Shown here in pieces: positions 33,592 through 42,318 of a DNA stretch of 64,000 bases. How positions within the stretch are numbered: position 1 is the stretch's first letter; every line of letters starts with the position of its first letter. A program made the translations under genes and the position numbers. The notes below the pieces were generated by a model. The model saw only the letters and a program-made list of their open reading frames with translations, made no database searches and was not told the origin of the DNA. The stretch spans positions 62,001 to 126,000 of the forward strand of contig JAFUPV010000019.1 of the NCBI GenBank assembly GCA_017472605.1. The letters are read 5' to 3'. This stretch comes from Lachnospiraceae bacterium (GTDB lineage Bacteria > Bacillota > Clostridia > Lachnospirales > Lachnospiraceae).

Positions 33592-34754
33592 CGCCGGGGT
33601 CAGATTCGTACCCGGATGTGTTGTGGGACTGGGACTCTTATTTCTCTAATGTGGCATTGAAGCAAATTCTTGCTGAGACAGGAGCAGATCCTCTGGAAGC
33701 GGAGGAATATGAAAAAGGATGTGTATTGAATTTTCTTCATCTGACAGATGGAGATGGATATATGCCGATTACTGTGACACGTGGTGCAGAAAGAGAGTCA
33801 CTTCGCCCGGACAATATATACGAGGAAAACATGCATAAGCCAATACTGGCGCAGCATGCCGCTTTTCTTGTAAAATATGGAAATGGAGATGCACAGTGGC
33901 TGAAACGGGATTTTGCAAAATTACAGTATCATATCAATAATTATCTGAATCATCACAGACATAAGGAAACGGGTCTGTTCTACTGGCAGACAGACAAGAT
34001 GATTGGAGTAGATAATGACCCATGTACTTTTTATCGTCCGGACGGCTCTTCGGCGTCGATTTATCTGAATTGCCTGATGGTAAAGGAGCTGGAGGCGATG
34101 GAGTACCTCTGTACCAGATTGGGAAGAGAGGAATCCGGAGAAATTTACAGACAGGAAAGAGAAAAACTGACTGCAGCAATCAGAGAATACTGCTATGATG
34201 AAAGAGACGGTTTCTTTTACAATGTAGATATTAATCTGAGAACAATTGATTTCGAGAAGGAACCGTTTTACCATAGAGGGATGCCGAGACACTGGAGCTG
34301 TCTGATACAGAGAATTGATGTCTGGTCGGGTTTTATGGCTCTCTGGGCCGGAGTGGCGACAAAAGAGCAGGCAGCAAGGGTAGTTGAGCGTTACCGCGAT
34401 AAAAATTCTTTTAATTGCCAGGGTGGCGTGCGGACACTGTCTGCTCAGGAGAAAATGTTTCGGATTGCCGCGTCAAATAATCCATCCTGCTGGCTTGGTC
34501 CGGTATGGGGAATTGCAAATTATCTGACATTTCGTGGGCTGGTTAAGTATGGATATGCGGAAGAGGCAAGGGAACTTTGTGAAAGGACGATTCTTCTGTT
34601 TGGGCGTGATGTGGAACAGTGTGGTGCCATGCATGAATACTATGCACCGGACAGCGGTGCGCCGGTGATTAATCCAGGATTTCAGAATTGGAATATGCTT
34701 GTAATGAATATGATCAGCTGGTACGAGGGAAAAGAATATATTTGCGAATTCTAA
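33588..34754 (+). pseudogene. MGH1/GH63-like glycosidase, 5'-truncated
   Basis: The frame opens with only a TTG at 33588 and no ribosome binding site. It encodes 388 residues of an alpha/alpha-toroid glycosidase, beginning at SYPDVLWDWDSYFSNVALKQ, a segment normally about 30-40 residues inside an MGH1-type or GH63-like protein. VDNDPCTFYRPDGSSASIYL, PRHWSCLIQRIDVWSGFMAL and NPSCWLGPVWGIANYLTFRG are family-typical. It overlaps the end of the truncated GH78 gene at a run of six Ts; a -1 shift there would give one continuous polypeptide. The catalytic toroid is mostly present, but the missing start makes expression uncertain. Confidence 0.65.
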
Positions 34755-34837
34755 CGACCGGAGTGACAGGCAGTCTGATGTACAGTGATGGAAGTACGGC
34801 GATCAGGCAAACTTCTGTATTGTATGATAAAAAACAA

Positions 34838-34890
34838 CAGGAAAGATACATAATTGTCATCCTTGTTCTTTCCTGTAGATCTGATAGAAT
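34838..34890 (+). promoter_or_regulatory. GH95 promoter with overlapping inverted repeat
   Basis: TTGTTC (34863-34868), a 16-base spacer and TAGAAT (34885-34890) lie 35 bases before the GH95 start. A perfect inverted repeat CAGGAAAGA (34838-34846) / TCTTTCCTG (34867-34875) overlaps the -35, which suits a repressor site, though it could also be a weak terminator for the upstream genes. Confidence 0.6.
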
Positions 34891-34924
34891 AGATTGAAAA
34901 TAGTCAGATCAGGAGATGAACGCA

Positions 34925-37207
34925 ATGAATAGTAATTCTACTATATTTTTTAATAAGCCAGCCAAAGACTGGAACGAGGCTCTTCCTGTCGGCAACGGCC
35001 GCCTCGGTGGCATGGTATTTGGCAATCCTTACACCGAACTGATCCAGCTCAACGAAGACAGTGTCTGGTATGGCGGTCCGGTTGACCGCAACAATCGTTC
35101 TGCGCTGGAGAATCTGCCAAAGATCCGCCAGCTGATTTTTGACGGAAAGATTCAGGAGGCACAGGATCTCTGTGCCTTCGCTCTGTCCGGAACACCGGAA
35201 GAGCAGCGCCACTATGAACCGCTGGGAAACCTGTATCTTCTGTTTGATGGGGACGAAGCGGAAATCACGGATTACAGAAGGAGTCTGAACCTGGAAGATG
35301 CGGCTGCGGAAGTTTGCTTTACAAAAGCAGAAATTACATATCGCAGAGAAGTGATTGCCAGTTATCCGGATGGCGTGATGGCAGTGCGTCTGACGGCCGA
35401 CTGTCCCGGTCAGCTGTCGTTCCATGCGCAGATCACAAGGGGAAATCCCACCTGGGACTACACGCCATACCGGAAACAGACGTTTCGTCATCCAAACTAC
35501 AATTCCTATGTGGATCGTTGTGAAGCCATTGGCGGGGATACCCTGTTTCTAACGGCTCAGTGTGGCGGAAAGGGTGCTGTGGAGCTGTTCTGTGCGGTTA
35601 CCGCAGTGGCAGAGGGCGGTGAACTTTCGACCATTGGAAACAACATAGTTGTAAACCATGCGGACGGCGTGATTCTTTTACTGACTGCAGACACGACGTT
35701 TCGTGAAGCCGATCCTTCCAAAACGGTGCTTGACCGGCTGGTAAAGGCAAAGGCCATGACGTGGGAGGAATTGTATCGAAGACATCTGGAGGACTACCAT
35801 TCTCTGTATAACCGGGTGAAGCTGGAGCTGGCAGAAGATTTCTGCAGGAATGCCGGTCTTCCCGCACCGGAACGTCTGGAAGCCTTTCGGGCAAACGGGC
35901 AGGATAACAGACTGATTGAGCTGATGTTCAATTACGGACGCTATCTGCTGATTGCCAGCAGCCGTCCGGATTCCCTTCCTGCCAATCTGCAGGGCATTTG
36001 GAACATGGATATGACTCCGATCTGGGGCAGTAAATTTACGATTAATATCAACGCGCAGATGAATTACTGGCCTGCGGAGACATGCAATCTTTCCGAGTGC
36101 CATCTGCCGCTGATCGATCACATCGAGCGGATGAGGGAAAACGGAAGAAAAACAGCGAAGGGAATGTATAACTGTGGGGGATTCATGGCACACCACAACA
36201 CAGACATCTGGGGAGACACAGCTCCGCAGGATGTCTGCCTCAGTGCCTCCTACTGGGTTATGGGCGCAGCCTGGCTCTGTCTCCATATCTGGGAGCATTA
36301 CCGCTTTACACTGGACACGGAATTTCTGCGTGAACGCTATGGAACCATGGCGGAAGCTGCCGCGTTTCTCCTTGATTATCTGGTAGAAGACGGAGAGTGG
36401 CTGGTTACATGCCCGACTCTGTCTCCGGAAAATGAGTACCGGCTGCCGAACGGTGAGAAAGGCGTCATCTGCAAAGGCGCGTCCATGGACAATCAGATCA
36501 TTCGGGAATTGTTTACTGCCTGCATCCAGGCGGCAGACATTCTTGAGATGCGGGATTCCTTCACCAGTCGGCTGGAAGAAACGCTGACGAGGATCGCTCC
36601 TGTCAGCATCGGCAGACATGGCCAGATCATGGAATGGAATGAAGATTATGAGGAAATCGATCCGGGTCATCGCCACATCTCCCAGCTGTTCGCGCTTCAC
36701 CCGGGTACCCAGATTTCTGTTTCCGGGACGCCGGAACTGGCACAGGCAGCAAGGACAACCATTGAGCGCCGTCTCTCCCATGGAGGCGGTCACACGGGCT
36801 GGAGCCGCGCGTGGATCATCAACATGTGGGCGCGTCTTCAGGACGGAGACAAGGCTCTCTTCAACATTGGCGAGTTGCTGAAGCATTCAGTTCTGCCCAA
36901 TCTGTTTGATAACCATCCGCCCTTCCAGATTGACGGAAACTTTGGATGCACGGCAGGAATTGCCGAAATGCTTGTGCAGAGCCACGAGGGCAGAATCGTG
37001 CTGCTTCCTGCTCTTCCAAAGGATTGGAAATCCGGCAAAGTCAGCGGGCTGCGGGCACGGGGCGGTTTTACGGTCAGCATAGAATGGGAAAGCGGGGCGA
37101 TGACAAAAGCAGAGATTACTGCGGATCAGGATGCGGAAATTCTGGCAGAGGCAGGAACGCGTATCTGGCAGCTGAAACTGGCTGCAGGTCAGACTTGCGT
37201 TTTATGA
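34925..37207 (+). CDS. GH95-family glycoside hydrolase (alpha-L-fucosidase/alpha-L-galactosidase type)
   Basis: The ATG at 34925 is chosen because AGGAG stands 9 bases upstream; an ATG at 34916 abuts that site. The 760-residue protein shows GH95 hallmarks: WNEALPVGNGRLGGMVFGNP with LNEDSVWYGGP in the N-terminal sandwich, then the barrel with INAQMNYWPAETCNLSECH, FMAHHNTDIWGDTAP (metal/catalytic region) and MEWNEDYEEIDPGHRHISQL. Length is normal (about 760-790). Characterised members cleave alpha-1,2-L-fucosyl or alpha-L-galactosyl units. No signal peptide is seen, so it works on imported fragments. It has its own promoter and is intact, unlike the genes just upstream. Confidence 0.93.
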   Translation: MNSNSTIFFNKPAKDWNEALPVGNGRLGGMVFGNPYTELIQLNEDSVWYGGPVDRNNRSALENLPKIRQLIFDGKIQEAQDLCAFALSGTPEEQRHYEPLGNLYLLFDGDEAEITDYRRSLNLEDAAAEVCFTKAEITYRREVIASYPDGVMAVRLTADCPGQLSFHAQITRGNPTWDYTPYRKQTFRHPNYNSYVDRCEAIGGDTLFLTAQCGGKGAVELFCAVTAVAEGGELSTIGNNIVVNHADGVILLLTADTTFREADPSKTVLDRLVKAKAMTWEELYRRHLEDYHSLYNRVKLELAEDFCRNAGLPAPERLEAFRANGQDNRLIELMFNYGRYLLIASSRPDSLPANLQGIWNMDMTPIWGSKFTININAQMNYWPAETCNLSECHLPLIDHIERMRENGRKTAKGMYNCGGFMAHHNTDIWGDTAPQDVCLSASYWVMGAAWLCLHIWEHYRFTLDTEFLRERYGTMAEAAAFLLDYLVEDGEWLVTCPTLSPENEYRLPNGEKGVICKGASMDNQIIRELFTACIQAADILEMRDSFTSRLEETLTRIAPVSIGRHGQIMEWNEDYEEIDPGHRHISQLFALHPGTQISVSGTPELAQAARTTIERRLSHGGGHTGWSRAWIINMWARLQDGDKALFNIGELLKHSVLPNLFDNHPPFQIDGNFGCTAGIAEMLVQSHEGRIVLLPALPKDWKSGKVSGLRARGGFTVSIEWESGAMTKAEITADQDAEILAEAGTRIWQLKLAAGQTCVL

Positions 37208-37289
37208 CAGGTTGAAAAAAATTGTCAATTTATGACAGTAAATTACAATGCATTGTCGAACGATTCTTCGCCAGAATCCTGAAAAAGAA

Positions 37290-37318
37290 TTGCATGAAAT
37301 TCGTTTTTACGCTATACT
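37290..37318 (+). promoter_or_regulatory. Sigma-A promoter upstream of the Rpn-family gene
   Basis: TTGCAT (37290-37295), 17 bases, TATACT (37313-37318). It leaves a leader of about 240 bases. The gap 37208-37563 otherwise holds no gene that I can support. Confidence 0.75.
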
Positions 37319-37563
37319 ATTGATAACCAATGGAAATCGGATGAAGCTTCTGACCGATGATTCATCAAATTTCCGGTTTTTACGAAAGAGAAAATGTACT
37401 GGAGTGTGCTCCATGCAGGTAAGTGCCGGTTTCGGCTGCGCAGATCGCAGTGCGTATATCGCAAATCGACCGGCGAATGTACAAACGAACCGGAGGAGCA
37501 TTGCCTCTCCTTCCGGCTGTACAGCCCGTTGTTTGTTCCATTCAAAGGAAGGGGAGATTCCTG

Positions 37564-38562
37564 ATGAGCACAGCAAATGTTAATACACCCTATGATACCG
37601 CTTTCCGGACACTTCTTGCCGACTGTCCCAGACTGATCCTGCCGGTCGTGAATGAGATGTTCCAGGAAACCTATCAGGGGAATGAAACACTTCAGTTTTA
37701 CCCGAACGAGCAGTTCATCCTTCGGGATAACGGAGAAGAAAGTGAGCGGATCACCGACTCTCATTTCTCCGTGATCAGAGATGAGAGTTCCAAACGGTAC
37801 CACATCGAATGTCAGAGCACGGAGGACGGAACGATCCTTGTGCGGATTTTCGAATACGATTCCCAGATTGCCGTCCGAAACAGCGTAGTTACGGGAAACC
37901 GGTTAACGGTTTCGTTTCCGAATTCCGCTCTACTGGCCCTGCGCCACAGCAGCACAACCCCGGATCAGATGCAGATTGTAATCGTGACGCCTGGTGACAG
38001 TGTATCCTATAGCCTGCCGGTACTGAAGGCTGCAAGCTATTCGATGGATGAAATTTTTGAAAAGAAACTCTACTTTCTGATCCCGTTTCATATTTTCGTA
38101 TATGAAAAGGATCTGGAAGCAATCGAGAAGGATGCAGCTCGTCTCGAGAAATTGAAGAGCCACTATTTATCTATTACAGAACGCCTGGAAGCACTTTGTC
38201 AGCAGGGCAAACTGACCGAATATGAAAAGCGGGTTTTATTTACGCTTTCTGAGAATGTGGTCAATGCGCTGGCAAAGAAGCAGGAACAGGTGCGGAAAGG
38301 AGTTGGATCGATTATGGGCGGAGAGATTCTGGAATATGAAGCGAAGCGGATCTATCGTGCCGGACAGGAGTCTGGAAAGAATGAGGGACTCGCAGAGGGA
38401 AGACTCGAAGGTAAACTCGAAGGTAGAATCGAGGCAAAAATCTCTGTATACTTAAATCTGCGCCGTGATGGAATGTCGGCAGAGAAAGCGCAGAGCCTGG
38501 CAGAGCTGGACGATGAGCAGGTGAAAGAGGCGGAGCGCTTGCTTGTCGATGAAAAACCGTAA
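37564..38562 (+). CDS. Rpn-family recombination-promoting nuclease/putative transposase
   Basis: The start at 37564 has AAGGAAGGGG upstream. The 332-residue protein starts NTPYDTAFRTLLADCPRLIL, the usual opening of the Rpn (formerly transposase-like) PD-(D/E)XK family, with the nuclease core in ITDSHFSVI and YHIECQST (D-x(n)-ExQ, residues about 63-83). The C-terminus carries the family-typical short repeat LAEGRLEGKLEGRIEAK, encoded by 12-bp direct repeats near 38400. Rpn proteins have DNase activity and have been linked to RecA-independent recombination and to phage defence. No partner gene or mobile-element end is visible; a perfect terminator follows. Confidence 0.88.
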   Translation: MSTANVNTPYDTAFRTLLADCPRLILPVVNEMFQETYQGNETLQFYPNEQFILRDNGEESERITDSHFSVIRDESSKRYHIECQSTEDGTILVRIFEYDSQIAVRNSVVTGNRLTVSFPNSALLALRHSSTTPDQMQIVIVTPGDSVSYSLPVLKAASYSMDEIFEKKLYFLIPFHIFVYEKDLEAIEKDAARLEKLKSHYLSITERLEALCQQGKLTEYEKRVLFTLSENVVNALAKKQEQVRKGVGSIMGGEILEYEAKRIYRAGQESGKNEGLAEGRLEGKLEGRIEAKISVYLNLRRDGMSAEKAQSLAELDDEQVKEAERLLVDEKP

Positions 38563-38596
38563 AGTTTTTTGTGTAATTGGTTTATAAATGATGTGG

Positions 38597-38640
38597 AATG
38601 CCATAGCAAATCGGAATCAACAGATTTGTTATGGCATTTT
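38597..38640 (+). terminator. Terminator of the Rpn-family gene
   Basis: AATGCCATAGCAAATC and GATTTGTTATGGCATT pair over 16 positions with one G-U, followed by Ts. A TATAAT at about 38655 shortly afterwards may be the -10 of the next gene. Confidence 0.85.
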
Positions 38641-38720
38641 ATTTGCAGATCTGCTATAATGAATGGAAATGGATTCGATAGAAATCCGGATGAAAAACAG
38701 AGCAGAACGGAGGTTGAAGG

Positions 38721-39365
38721 ATGGAAAAGGAACCCTGGAGACTGGAAAAAGAAAAAATGGTAGAAGATTTCCGCGTGAAAAATCAGACCGCAGTAAAATG
38801 CCAGACTGTTTTTGCCGGATCCTCCCTGATGGAGATGTTCCCGGTGGAAGAGTGGACGAAAGAGATGGGGCCGGATGCGCCGATTGTGTACAATCGAGGT
38901 GTCGGCGGATACCGTACCAGTGACCTGCTGCCGATCTTGGATGCCTGTGTGTTTGAGCTGGAACCCGGAAAAGTGTTTATTAATATTGGAACAAATGACC
39001 TCAGCGATGCCGATGTACCAATGGAAGAAATCATGGATCGCTATGATCAGATCATTACAAAAATAGAAGAAAAACTGCCAGAGGTACAGATCTACATGAT
39101 GGCATACTATCCGGTCAACTATGAGGCAGCAGCTGACTGGATGAAGCCGTGCCTGCGGATTCGTACCAATGAAAAAATCAGCCGTGCGAATGGGCTGGTT
39201 GAACAGCTGGCAAAAAAGCATGGCCAGAAATTCATCAACGTCAATGCATCTCTGACCGATGAACAGGGACGCCTGAAGGCAGAGTATACAATTGAGGGGA
39301 TGCACATCAAGCCGGAAGGATACCGGGCAATCTTCGATGACGTGATGAATTATGTGAGAGAATGA
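38721..39365 (+). CDS. SGNH/GDSL-family hydrolase (esterase)
   Basis: The 214-residue protein shows the four SGNH blocks: VFAGSSLMEM (nucleophile Ser in block I), YNRGVGGYRTSD (Gly block II), INIGTNDLSD (Asn block III) and IEGMHIKPEGYRAI, where the catalytic His lies but the usual D-x-x-H Asp is replaced (G-M-H). A GGAGG site stands 7 bases before the ATG. There is no signal peptide. Enzymes of this group remove acetyl or acyl groups from carbohydrates or lipids. With many glycosidases nearby, deacetylation of imported glycans is plausible but unproven. Confidence 0.88.
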   Translation: MEKEPWRLEKEKMVEDFRVKNQTAVKCQTVFAGSSLMEMFPVEEWTKEMGPDAPIVYNRGVGGYRTSDLLPILDACVFELEPGKVFINIGTNDLSDADVPMEEIMDRYDQIITKIEEKLPEVQIYMMAYYPVNYEAAADWMKPCLRIRTNEKISRANGLVEQLAKKHGQKFINVNASLTDEQGRLKAEYTIEGMHIKPEGYRAIFDDVMNYVRE

Positions 39366-39444
39366 CCGGCAGGAAGAAACTCTGCAGGCAGAAATTCCCG
39401 CAGGAAAGTGGAAGGTCTTTGTAACAACAGTTGGGAGGAATCAA

Positions 39445-40290
39445 ATGAAATTTGCAGTAATTTCAGATCTTCATCTTGACATCAATAAAGAATATCCGGT
39501 ACTGGATCGTCTTGCGGAAATGGCTGCGGCCGGCAGGGCAGATGGGATTCTGATCGCCGGTGATATTACGGAGCATGTAAGCGAGTCCATTTCTGCAATG
39601 GAGCAGCTGGAGCAGAAAAGTGGATGCCGGGTGTTCTATGTACCTGGCAATCACGATTTGTGGAGCGGGGATTTTTCACAGCTTACGACAGAAGAAATTT
39701 ATGCCCGGTATGAAGCGGATCCGCGCTGTCTGACAGGGAAGCCCCAGATCCTGCAGGGAAAAGATGGTGTGTTTGCGCTGATCGGTGATGTGGGCTGGTA
39801 TGATTACAGCTTTGCGAATCCTCGTTTTTCGGAGACAGAGTTGGAGCAGATGAACAGGGATGGGAGAACCTGGCAGGACAAGTTAAAGAATCAGTGGACG
39901 GCTGATAATCTTCAGCGGATGAAGATTCAGTCCGGGAAGCTGGAGATGCGGTTGGCGCAGATCCGCTCCCGGTACGGAACGGATCTGCCGGTGATCGTCA
40001 TGACGCACATGATTCCGGTCCGGGAGTTCTGTGTCCCTGAGGAACGGACCATGTGGCAGTATTTTAATGCCTATCTTGGTTCTGCGCATCTTGGCGAGCT
40101 GTTTGAACGCTATAGGGTTTCGTACAGCATAAGCGGCCATGTCCATTACAGGAAGGAAGCGATACACGGAGCTACCAGGTATCTGTGCCCCTGTCTTGGC
40201 TATCACAGCGAATGGAAACTGTATAATGAAGCGCATGGAACCGATCTGGACTGGCAGCTGATAAATACGCTGCACTGGATTGAAATCTGA
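39445..40290 (+). CDS. Calcineurin-like metallophosphoesterase
   Basis: The 281-residue protein carries the five metal-binding blocks in order: ISDLHLD (6-12), IAGDITEH, VPGNHDLW (about 70), VMTHMIPV (about 187) and ISGHVHYR (about 230). A GGGAGG site precedes the ATG. Substrates of this family range from nucleotides to phosphodiesters and proteins, and nothing in the sequence or context fixes it. It follows the SGNH gene by 79 bases on the same strand, so co-transcription is likely. Confidence 0.92.
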   Translation: MKFAVISDLHLDINKEYPVLDRLAEMAAAGRADGILIAGDITEHVSESISAMEQLEQKSGCRVFYVPGNHDLWSGDFSQLTTEEIYARYEADPRCLTGKPQILQGKDGVFALIGDVGWYDYSFANPRFSETELEQMNRDGRTWQDKLKNQWTADNLQRMKIQSGKLEMRLAQIRSRYGTDLPVIVMTHMIPVREFCVPEERTMWQYFNAYLGSAHLGELFERYRVSYSISGHVHYRKEAIHGATRYLCPCLGYHSEWKLYNEAHGTDLDWQLINTLHWIEI

Positions 40291-40354
40291 AACATGCGGA
40301 ACTGGAATTGAGATTGGGCATAAAACTGCATACTGTAAAACTGCATATTATTTT

Positions 40355-40387
40355 AAAAGCGCCGGAACCTGTTGTCCCGGCGCTTAT
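40355..40387. terminator. Bidirectional hairpin terminator
   Basis: AAGCGCCGG and CCGGCGCTT form a perfect 9-bp stem. It is followed by TTTTAAAATAAT on the minus strand and a short T tract on the plus strand, so it suits both the phosphoesterase gene and the converging SDR gene. Confidence 0.75.
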
Positions 40388-40449
40388 GCGTGTGTCTGAG
40401 CTGGTTCTGGCTTTGAACGGATTTCGTGCCTGCACAGGTTCCGCGCTTG

Positions 40450-40491
40450 GCGGAGCAGCCGAACATTCCCTGCGGAGCGGCTGAATATTCT
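40450..40491. repeat. Short tandem duplication between convergent genes
   Basis: Two 20-base copies (40450-40469 and 40472-40491, 22-base period) differ only by four transitions. No function is evident. Confidence 0.6.
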
Positions 40492-40506
40492 CAACAGAAC
40501 AGCTGG

Positions 40507-41535
40507 TTATTTGACCGCATCAATCAGCCGTTTTTTCGCCTCTTCCATTCCATTGATCACCTGGTCACACCACTGATCAAATTCCGGATCCTCAATCTGC
40601 CGTTCCGGGTGGGAGGAGATGTATTCAAGAGACATCCGCACACCCTGATCAAAGCGAACAGCTGCAGTCCATCCGGGAACCGCCCGCTTCACCTTGCTGT
40701 TATCAAAGACAACAGTATTGGATTTGTCTCCCATCAGGCCACCCTTAAAATCATATGGTCCAACCGCATCCAGAAAATCGGAAGGAACGTAATAGGCTTT
40801 CAGCCCGACTCCCAGCGCATTGGCAATGGTTTGATAGATCTGGTTCCAGGTCAGCGATTCATCACTGGTAATCTGGAAGGCCTCTCCGATTGCATGGACA
40901 TTGCCCATCAGCCCGATGAACGCACGAGCAAAGTCACTGTTGTGAGTCATGGTCCACAGAGAAGTGCCGTCGCCCTGGATGATTACCGGTTTTCCTTCCA
41001 TCATACGTTTGATCACCTGATAGCTGCCTTTGTTTCCATGAACACCAAGCGGCACAGAACGCTCGTCATAGGTATGGCTGGGACGAATAATGGTAATTGG
41101 GAAGCCTTCTTCGCGGTAAAGCTTCATTAAATATTCTTCACAGGCAATTTTATTGCGGGAATATTCCCAGTATGGATTCGCCAGCGGTGTGCTCTCTGTG
41201 ATTTGATAGTTTGCCAGAGGCTTCTGATAAGCGGAAGCGGAGCTGATGTACATAAACTGCTTCGTTTTCCCTTTGAAGAGACGATAATCCCGCTCCAGCT
41301 GTGCAGGAACAAATCCAATGAAATCGCAGACAACGTCGAATTTCATGTCCTTCAGCTTTTCTGCTGCATCCGCTTCGTCATTAATATCTGCAGAAATCGT
41401 ATGAACGCTGGCCGGAACATTCTGGCTGCGGTTTCCCCGGTTGAGCAGATACAGTTCCCACTGCGGCATTTCTGCAAGCTGGCGTGTAATTGCCATGCTG
41501 ATGGTTCCGGTTCCGCCGATAAACAATGCTTTCAT
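40507..41535 (-). CDS. NAD(P)-dependent epimerase/dehydratase-like SDR protein
   Basis: The 342-residue protein is an atypical extended SDR with the nucleotide-binding motif GGTGTISMAI at residues 8-17 and a Y-x-x-x-K motif in YWEYSRNKIACEEYLM (about 142). It resembles the group related to mRNA-binding/NDP-sugar epimerases, in which the usual G-x-x-G-x-x-G is altered. It probably oxidises or epimerises a sugar nucleotide or sugar-derived compound. GGGAGG precedes the start. It lies downstream of mnmM and the GH113-like gene on the same strand, 118 bases away. Confidence 0.88.
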   Translation of the reverse strand: MKALFIGGTGTISMAITRQLAEMPQWELYLLNRGNRSQNVPASVHTISADINDEADAAEKLKDMKFDVVCDFIGFVPAQLERDYRLFKGKTKQFMYISSASAYQKPLANYQITESTPLANPYWEYSRNKIACEEYLMKLYREEGFPITIIRPSHTYDERSVPLGVHGNKGSYQVIKRMMEGKPVIIQGDGTSLWTMTHNSDFARAFIGLMGNVHAIGEAFQITSDESLTWNQIYQTIANALGVGLKAYYVPSDFLDAVGPYDFKGGLMGDKSNTVVFDNSKVKRAVPGWTAAVRFDQGVRMSLEYISSHPERQIEDPEFDQWCDQVINGMEEAKKRLIDAVK

Positions 41536-41653
41536 AAGAAAACCTCCCTGGAAATATATTTATTTAAATAGATAAAATGTACAACATGTAAGTGAAACTG
41601 TTTTGTGGCTTTGAAACAGAAGGCGTCGTCGCTAAAAGCTTCACACGCTGCAA

Positions 41654-42313
41654 TCAAAGTTTAATGACTGCAACCGGAATTGGTGGGTTATTTGGTCGAT
41701 TAAAATAACTGGTAAGCAGCACCAGATATTTTCTGGGATCCAGATTTTTCAGCCATTCCAGTACGGCATCCCGCTCATCGAATCCGCTGTCTTTGCCGCT
41801 GTAGATGCAGATGCTGAGCAGACCGTCTTTTTTCAGGATCTGCAGGCTCTGCTCCAACGCAGAGATCGTGGTCTGTGCAGCTGTCGCAATCGAATGATCA
41901 CCGCCGGGAAGATATCCGAGATTAAACACGATGCAGTCAGCCGTGTCCGGTTTGGCATATGCCTGAAGATTGGCATGAGAATCCAGACATAGACGGTAAT
42001 TATAGTGCTGATACCGGATGTGCTGTGCGCCCAAATCAGAGACAGCTGCACATACATCGCTATTATTATCGAAAGAAGATAAGCTGCATTCTGCAGGAAA
42101 TGCCTGATGCAGCCGGTCCTGCGTATGTGCCAGCGCTGCTTCCTGAATATCAAATGCAAGAACCTGTCCGCCCGGCCCTGCCAGATGGCACAGAAATTCC
42201 GTATCATTTCCATTCCCCATGGTCGCGTCAATGCAGAAAGAGCCTTCCTTCACATGCTCTTTCATCAGCCGCTGGCACCATGCGGTGATCTGATAATCCT
42301 GTCTTGCTGCCAT
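41654..42313 (-). CDS. mnmM: tRNA 5-aminomethyl-2-thiouridine-methyltransferase MnmM (YtqB family)
   Basis: The 219-residue SAM-dependent methyltransferase has the family-specific motifs: CIDATMGNGNDTEFL (SAM motif I, about 27-41), CIVFNLGYLPGGDHSI (motif IV, about 129) and SYFNRPNNPPIPVAVIKL at the C-terminus. In Bacillus subtilis, YtqB/MnmM completes the mnm5s2U modification of tRNA wobble uridines. The gene is 5 bases downstream of the GH113-like gene, an unusual operon partner for a tRNA modification enzyme. Confidence 0.88.
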   Translation of the reverse strand: MAARQDYQITAWCQRLMKEHVKEGSFCIDATMGNGNDTEFLCHLAGPGGQVLAFDIQEAALAHTQDRLHQAFPAECSLSSFDNNSDVCAAVSDLGAQHIRYQHYNYRLCLDSHANLQAYAKPDTADCIVFNLGYLPGGDHSIATAAQTTISALEQSLQILKKDGLLSICIYSGKDSGFDERDAVLEWLKNLDPRKYLVLLTSYFNRPNNPPIPVAVIKL

Positions 42314-42318
42314 AGAAG

